Positions 16,301 to 20,323 of a stretch of 20,323 nt of DNA are shown here, one piece after another. Position 1 is the first letter of the stretch. Each line of letters begins with the position of its first letter. Source of the DNA: an uncultured Erysipelotrichaceae bacterium. Lineage in GTDB: Bacteria; Bacillota_I; Bacilli_A; Erysipelotrichales; Erysipelotrichaceae. The notes below the pieces were generated by a model. That model made no database searches, was not told where the DNA came from, and worked only from the letters and a program-made list of their open reading frames with translations. Location of the stretch: contig CADBND010000201.1 of assembly GCA_902795875.1 (NCBI GenBank), positions 1 to 20,323 on the forward strand. The letters are read 5' to 3'. The position numbers were made by a program, and so were the translations under genes.

Positions 16301-16309
16301 TCCCCATAA

Positions 16310-17485
16310 TTATCCTCGTCCTTCCATTCTCTTCTTTATAGTTCGAATTGGCTCATAAATCTTGTGAAACAATTTATATCTTTGATTATAGTTATAATAC
16401 ATTTCTCTTTTTATAATCTCAGTTAAGTGAAATATAAGTCTATTAGATGGGACTCTTTCTCGCTTTTTTGGTGAAAGCGGTTTGTACCTAATGTTTTTCC
16501 CTTCAACACAATCATCAACAATATCCATTATTAGAGAAGCGCTTTTCCCGATATTTCCAAAAGCGTGTTTTCTATATATTTCAACTTCTTGACATATTGA
16601 TTCATAATTTTTGAGAACATTGGCAATATAATCTGTAAGCTCTTCCTTTTTTGTCATAAAAACAAAATCATAATTACATTCCGGATAGCGTTTCGGATTA
16701 GTATCGGGAATAAGCCAATTAGATACGGATACTGCAGGAACACCCATCATAACTGCCTCACACATCGTAGAAGATTCTTCTGAAACTAATACATCACTTG
16801 CCAAGATAACTTCAAAAATATTAGTTTTTGGATCAAGAATATAGACTTGAGGTATGTCTTTATGCAATTCGTACATTTCTTGAATAGCATAATAAGCTGC
16901 ACGATATTCTTCAGAATAATCAGGCGTAAATGGTGCTTGTTTCACAAGGATGTTAACGCCGAGTTTTAACATTGATTGAACAAAATCGTCTTGTTTGTTG
17001 TCATTTTCCCACGCAGGAGCGTAAAGAATTGTTCTTTTCGAATCGTCCAAACCATATTTTTTATTGAAGTCCTTTTTATATTTCTCTCTATCAACTCCAG
17101 CATACCTATCCGCCTTTGGCCATCCTACCTTGTACATTCCTAAGCGTGGATTCGCATAATACCACTGCGAACATTGATTCCAATTCTCAACCCACTGATT
17201 ACTTGGCAAAAATCCTACATCATACTTATTCCATGGTTCTCTAAGCCATATATCTGGCCAATTTCCATATTGTTGAATAATGTCATGGAGCATGACTAAA
17301 GAAAACTTGCTAAATTGAGGAAAATTGATGTGCTGACAATAAAAGCCAATCTCTGCTTTTGCAAACTTATCATCTGTCAGCCTAATGGAATATCCTCTTT
17401 TTTTTGCTTCTTCTGCTATTGGCTGATAGATAGCTTGTTCTGCACTGTCCGAATATATAAATGTTATATCTTTTTTTAGTTTCAT
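16310..17485 (-). CDS. Divergent CDP-glycerol glycerophosphotransferase-like protein
   Basis: This 391-residue GT-B-like protein resembles TagB/TagF enzymes, which move phosphoglycerol from CDP-glycerol to a glycan or teichoic acid. The landmarks are present in altered form: MLHDIIQQYG where TagF has WHG, YAPAWEN where it has PTWRD, and SDVLVSEESSTMCEAVMMGVP where it has the TDYSS loop. The C-terminal 60 residues are basic and could dock on the membrane. Two starts compete: ATG 17506, five bases after the flippase stop, and ATG 17485, which has GGAG 9 bases ahead. I prefer 17485. It is the last gene of the glycerol-phosphate module. The changed motifs mean the donor or acceptor may differ from standard TagF, so the reaction is an inference. 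Confidence 0.75.
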   Translation of the reverse strand: MKLKKDITFIYSDSAEQAIYQPIAEEAKKRGYSIRLTDDKFAKAEIGFYCQHINFPQFSKFSLVMLHDIIQQYGNWPDIWLREPWNKYDVGFLPSNQWVENWNQCSQWYYANPRLGMYKVGWPKADRYAGVDREKYKKDFNKKYGLDDSKRTILYAPAWENDNKQDDFVQSMLKLGVNILVKQAPFTPDYSEEYRAAYYAIQEMYELHKDIPQVYILDPKTNIFEVILASDVLVSEESSTMCEAVMMGVPAVSVSNWLIPDTNPKRYPECNYDFVFMTKKEELTDYIANVLKNYESICQEVEIYRKHAFGNIGKSASLIMDIVDDCVEGKNIRYKPLSPKKRERVPSNRLIFHLTEIIKREMYYNYNQRYKLFHKIYEPIRTIKKRMEGRG

Positions 17486-17511
17486 TTCACCATTCTCCAA
17501 AACCATATTAT

Positions 17512-18942
17512 TTATCTCATTGATTTGATAACGTTGATTATTTTATTCCTAAAGATGAATAAAGCTATATATAACACCATTATTAACATCCAACGAACCA
17601 TATTGTTTTTATAAGTTAGCAAACTCATGAAAACTGTTATTGTTAATAATACTGAAAACAGTCCTAAAAATTTAGTATCATAAATCTCTCCTTCAATTCC
17701 TTGGTTATTCATAACTTTTCGCATAAACAGGAAGTGCATAAACATAAATAATACATAGCTGGCAAGAGTCGTATAAGCAGCTGCGATAAACCCGCCAATC
17801 GGAATGAATACTTCATTCAATACAACATTGGATATAGCTCCTAGCACAGAAGCTAACATAATGTATTTTGTTTCTCCGTAATAAAACTCTACCGAACAGA
17901 AAAGATCATACACAAAAGTAAAATACACACTAAGGCAAACAATTGGTATTACATAAGTTGCTAATTTATAGTCTTCTGTTCCAAGTATACTAATAATGTC
18001 AGGCGCAAGTAGTGCTGCCATTAACGCAATCGCGCCAATCATTATGCAAAGTGCATTTGATATTTTTTTCAACTGTTGATATACTCGCATTTTTAACTGT
18101 TCATAAGACCACGGGACACGTGAGCCATTTATTGCAGAAAGGAACATGCTCATCGCAGAAGCAATCTGATATGCAAAACTGTAAATGCCCGCATCACTAT
18201 CTCCACAAAAGCGCTGAATCATAATCCTATCTGACTGTCCTAACACAATAAGACTTAAATAATGAGGAATTAGAGGGATATTAAATTCTAGCGCATACTT
18301 CCAATAATCTTTATGATAAAAGCATTTGCCCTTACAAAACTGATATATGTAAAAAACAAGGCCTACGCAGCATTGAACCAGCAAATACCCAAGAATCATT
18401 GCTTTAGCTCTGAGATTTGTTAACCGAATCAAAGCAATACTAACAACCGGAGTCAAAATCGAAATGAGTGCAGTAACAAGTATAGTAAACATATATTTGT
18501 ACTCTACTCTTTGTCGTGTGCCCCAAAAAGAAAAAGCAGGATATACTATGAAATATAGAAATAGTAGAAGCACATACGGAGTTGTAAGCCCAATTCGTTT
18601 ATTGCACCAATCATGCATAAAATAATAAATAGTTAACATGATTATAGAGATAACTGTTCCAAGTCCCTGCATTGATGATGTATAGCGATCTCTATCCTCC
18701 ACGTTATCAACAATCGTCTTTGTGTATACCCCCGCGTACAGATTGAGTGATGCAAAGATAATCAAAATATCTCGCCAAGACTGAAAAACGGACCATTCTC
18801 CATATTCTGCTGTAGTCAATAGCCGCACGTAAATAGGAACAACTATAAAAGAAATTCCTTTTTGAAAAAAATTACATATGGTGTACCATATGGATGCCTT
18901 AACTTGAACAGGTAAACTTTTGTATTTGTTCCACAACCTCAT
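17512..18942 (-). CDS. Wzx-type polysaccharide flippase (MOP/MATE superfamily)
   Basis: This 476-residue integral membrane protein has about 12-14 hydrophobic helices spread over its whole length. The N-terminus VKASIWYTICNFFQKGISF with VVPIYVRLLTTAEYGEWSVF is the hallmark of the polysaccharide-transporter branch. It would flip lipid-linked repeat units to the outer face of the membrane for polymerisation. The ATG at 18942 follows the tagD stop by 6 bases. The ribosome site is weak, so translation is probably coupled to tagD. Ile is mostly ATA or ATT in its first 60 codons, unlike the ATC preference I see in the large repeat gene. No Wzy polymerase was found beside it. Confidence 0.92.
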   Translation of the reverse strand: MRLWNKYKSLPVQVKASIWYTICNFFQKGISFIVVPIYVRLLTTAEYGEWSVFQSWRDILIIFASLNLYAGVYTKTIVDNVEDRDRYTSSMQGLGTVISIIMLTIYYFMHDWCNKRIGLTTPYVLLLFLYFIVYPAFSFWGTRQRVEYKYMFTILVTALISILTPVVSIALIRLTNLRAKAMILGYLLVQCCVGLVFYIYQFCKGKCFYHKDYWKYALEFNIPLIPHYLSLIVLGQSDRIMIQRFCGDSDAGIYSFAYQIASAMSMFLSAINGSRVPWSYEQLKMRVYQQLKKISNALCIMIGAIALMAALLAPDIISILGTEDYKLATYVIPIVCLSVYFTFVYDLFCSVEFYYGETKYIMLASVLGAISNVVLNEVFIPIGGFIAAAYTTLASYVLFMFMHFLFMRKVMNNQGIEGEIYDTKFLGLFSVLLTITVFMSLLTYKNNMVRWMLIMVLYIALFIFRNKIINVIKSMR

Positions 18943-18948
18943 ATTTTT

Positions 18949-19401
18949 TCACAAACTAGGATCAGTGTTTATTTCATCATGATTCAGTTTGCTTTCCTCC
19001 ACACTTGCAGCATTATATAAATCCTTTTTCATCTGGCTGCTGCTGATTTCCGGCGTTCTAGGAAGGTAAACAACCTCCACGCCTTCTTCTCTTAGGAAAT
19101 CGAATTTTCCTTTCCAGTCATCTCCCATAACGAACGTGTCGATGTGATATTCATGCATATCTGATCTTTTCTGTTGCCAATTCTCTTCTGGGATCACAAG
19201 ATCCACATAGCGAATAGATTCTAGCAATTGTTTCCTTTGGTTATATGTGAAATAAGTTTTTTTGTGTTTTTCATTCCAGTTAAACTCGTCTGTGGAGAGT
19301 ACAACTATCAGATAATCTCCTAAAGCCTTTGCTCTGCGTAGCAAATTAATATGGCCATAGTGAAGAAGATCGTAAGTTCCATAGGTAATAACTCGTTTCA
19401 T
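18949..19401 (-). CDS. tagD: Glycerol-3-phosphate cytidylyltransferase
   Basis: This 150-residue cytoplasmic enzyme joins CTP and sn-glycerol-3-phosphate to make CDP-glycerol, the donor for phosphoglycerol transfer. It opens with MKRVITYGTYDLLHYGHINLL, containing the HxGH nucleotidyltransferase motif, followed by LGDYLIVVLSTDEFN, and has RTPEISSSQMK near residue 120, the position of the family's RTxGISTT motif with a Glu in place of Gly. A tail of about 20 residues extends past the usual ~130-residue length. The frame stays open to a GTG at 19467, but the family start and a GGAG 8 bases upstream fix ATG 19401. It lies between two glycerophosphotransferase-like genes that would use its product. 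A strong AGGAGG upstream seems to serve a leader ORF (separate entry). Confidence 0.95.
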   Translation of the reverse strand: MKRVITYGTYDLLHYGHINLLRRAKALGDYLIVVLSTDEFNWNEKHKKTYFTYNQRKQLLESIRYVDLVIPEENWQQKRSDMHEYHIDTFVMGDDWKGKFDFLREEGVEVVYLPRTPEISSSQMKKDLYNAASVEESKLNHDEINTDPSL

Positions 19402-19445
19402 ATCCATTTCTCCAATAGTATATAATAACTCAAATTTAAAATCAC
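19398..19445 (-). CDS. Possible 15-codon leader peptide coupled to tagD
   Basis: A perfect AGGAGG ribosome site (19452-19457 region) is followed seven bases later by GTG at 19445. That frame runs 15 codons (MILNLSYYILLEKWI) and ends in TGA that overlaps the tagD ATG as ATGA. The tagD frame has no start codon at a suitable distance from this site. The peptide is Leu/Ile/Tyr-rich. It could feed ribosomes into tagD or be chance. Confidence 0.35.
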   Translation of the reverse strand: MILNLSYYILLEKWI

Positions 19446-19483
19446 TAAGCACCTCCTGTTTTGACACATTTTTACAGTTCAGT

Positions 19484-20323
19484 TTATAAACTGATACGTT
19501 CTTCTATTTCATTAAAAATCTTTTCACAGTTCTTATCTGATTCAAACGTGATAAATTCCTTAAATATTTGTTTTCTTCGTTCTCCAAAATTATCAACCAT
19601 AAGGTTTTCACGCAGCGCTTTTATTAACTCATCTTGCTTATAAACCACAGATCCAGCCGCAACCTCTGAAATATCATAATAAAGGCCTCTATCTTTTTCT
19701 TTATAGTATTTATAGTCATATGCAAAGTGTATTATTGGCTTGTCTAATATCAAATAATCAAAAAAACAACTAGAGTAATCTGTGATTAACAAATCAGCTG
19801 CAGCAAGTAGTGTTGTAGCATCAACATCGGGCAAACCATATACATTCTTTTCTGTAGTCATTTTTTCTTTTTTTTGCTGACTCCGGTAGTGTAATTTTTC
19901 AACAATAACGAAGTTGAATTGCGTCGTCAGTTCAATAAAACTTTGATCATGTTCTATCTTATGGAAGCTGAAAACTTCTGTTGTTTTATCTCGGAAAGTT
20001 GGCATATAGGCTATAATTTTCATATTCGAGATACCTATCCGATTCTCTATATATTTTTTACTTTTATTTCTAAAAATTTCAGAAAAAAGCACTTCATTTC
20101 TGGGCTGCCCTATATAAATAATGTGACTTTCTTCCGTCTTAAAAGCAGTCTTTACAGATTTTGCATATCTTTTTGATGGTGCAATATACATATCGTAGTG
20201 ATTAATCAATTGATATATTTTCTCATATATTCCTTGAAGGTTAGAGATACCGTCTCTTCCTATCTTCTTCCATGCAACACCATGCCATAGTTGAACCTTG
20301 AAAGAACCTCCCAGAAAATTGTA
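19484..20323 (-). CDS. CDP-glycerol glycerophosphotransferase, TagB/TagF type (5' end outside window)
   Basis: The C-terminal 279 residues of a GT-B enzyme that transfers phosphoglycerol from CDP-glycerol at the membrane. The reading frame is open to the window edge, so the start lies beyond 20323. Internal TTG or ATG codons near 20209 are not the true start. Visible landmarks, numbered from the edge, are VQLWHGVAWKKIGRD at 10-24 with the family's key His, MPTFRDK at about 107-113, the donor-site loop LLITDYSSCFFDY at about 178-190, then LDKPIIHFAYD and RGLYYD. These are standard for TagF-like enzymes. The stop codon lies inside a perfect 14-base palindrome (19480-19493). It is the first gene of the module as seen here, 82 bases before tagD. 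Priming (TagB) and polymerising (TagF) roles cannot be told apart from this part. Confidence 0.93.
   Translation of the reverse strand, partial: YNFLGGSFKVQLWHGVAWKKIGRDGISNLQGIYEKIYQLINHYDMYIAPSKRYAKSVKTAFKTEESHIIYIGQPRNEVLFSEIFRNKSKKYIENRIGISNMKIIAYMPTFRDKTTEVFSFHKIEHDQSFIELTTQFNFVIVEKLHYRSQQKKEKMTTEKNVYGLPDVDATTLLAAADLLITDYSSCFFDYLILDKPIIHFAYDYKYYKEKDRGLYYDISEVAAGSVVYKQDELIKALRENLMVDNFGERRKQIFKEFITFESDKNCEKIFNEIEERISL

Larger units (their letters stand above)
15994..16309. other. 316-base non-coding region with promoter-like site and palindromes
   Basis: No convincing gene lies here. Read on the minus strand it holds, in order, an 11-base inverted repeat enclosing 83 bases, a 12-base palindrome AACTATATAGTT (16178-16189), a promoter-like TATACT (16076-16071), and a 16-base palindrome close to the next gene. 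A 21-codon hydrophobic open frame (16267-16202) has no ribosome site and is not called as a gene. Confidence 0.6.

Noticed and set aside
19480..19493. Perfect 14-base palindrome CAGTTTATAAACTG as a terminator
   Set aside because: The stem is AT-rich, has no loop space and no T-run follows on the minus strand; it overlaps the stop codon of the glycerophosphotransferase gene.
1..20323. CRISPR arrays, tRNA or rRNA genes, transposases, integrases
   Set aside because: No evenly spaced direct repeats, RNA gene signatures or mobile-element proteins were seen on either strand.

Overview
The window is AT-rich, and every convincing gene lies on the minus strand, so transcription runs from high to low coordinates. 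The gene set is typical of Bacillota: glycerol-3-phosphate cytidylyltransferase, CDP-glycerol glycerophosphotransferases, a TagGH/Wzm-Wzt type ABC exporter, Gram-positive surface-protein modules and a DUF6273-like lipid-side domain. I cannot place it to genus. It is a cell-surface polymer locus (teichoic-acid-like or phosphoglycerol-decorated capsule). No transposase, tRNA, rRNA or CRISPR array was found.

Reading in the direction of transcription: (1) 20323-16310 is a glycerol-phosphate and flippase module: a 5'-truncated TagB/TagF-like glycerophosphotransferase, TagD (makes CDP-glycerol), a Wzx-type flippase and a second, divergent glycerophosphotransferase-like protein. (2) 16309-15994 is a 316-base non-coding stretch with a promoter-like site, two perfect palindromes and an 11-base inverted repeat. 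(3) 15993-14671 is a Wzz/CpsC-type chain-length protein with an unusual C-terminal remnant of a BY-kinase fold, closed by a terminator. (4) 14522-10233 is a very large protein of four ~258-residue repeats, a K/E-rich coiled coil, one membrane segment and an extracellular DUF6273-like domain. (5) 10053-7876 is a secreted Cna-B/MucBP/InlB-repeat protein ending in an IPVTG-like motif without a membrane anchor, closed by a strong terminator. (6) 7722-1339 holds three glycosyltransferase genes: a GT2, a GT4 and a 1365-residue fusion of a HAD domain, a GT4 and a GT-A enzyme. (7) 1207-1 encodes the ABC permease and the start of its ATPase, which runs off the left edge.

Together the enzymes could make CDP-glycerol, assemble and decorate a lipid-linked glycan with phosphoglycerol, and export it. 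Two export routes are present (Wzx-type flippase and ABC transporter), so either two polymers are made or two modules have been joined. Isoleucine codon choice appears to differ between the right-hand module and the large repeat gene, which hints at different origins. The best candidates for undescribed biology are the four-repeat membrane protein together with its secreted neighbour, the pseudo-BY-kinase chain-length protein, and the three-domain HAD-GT4-GTA fusion.
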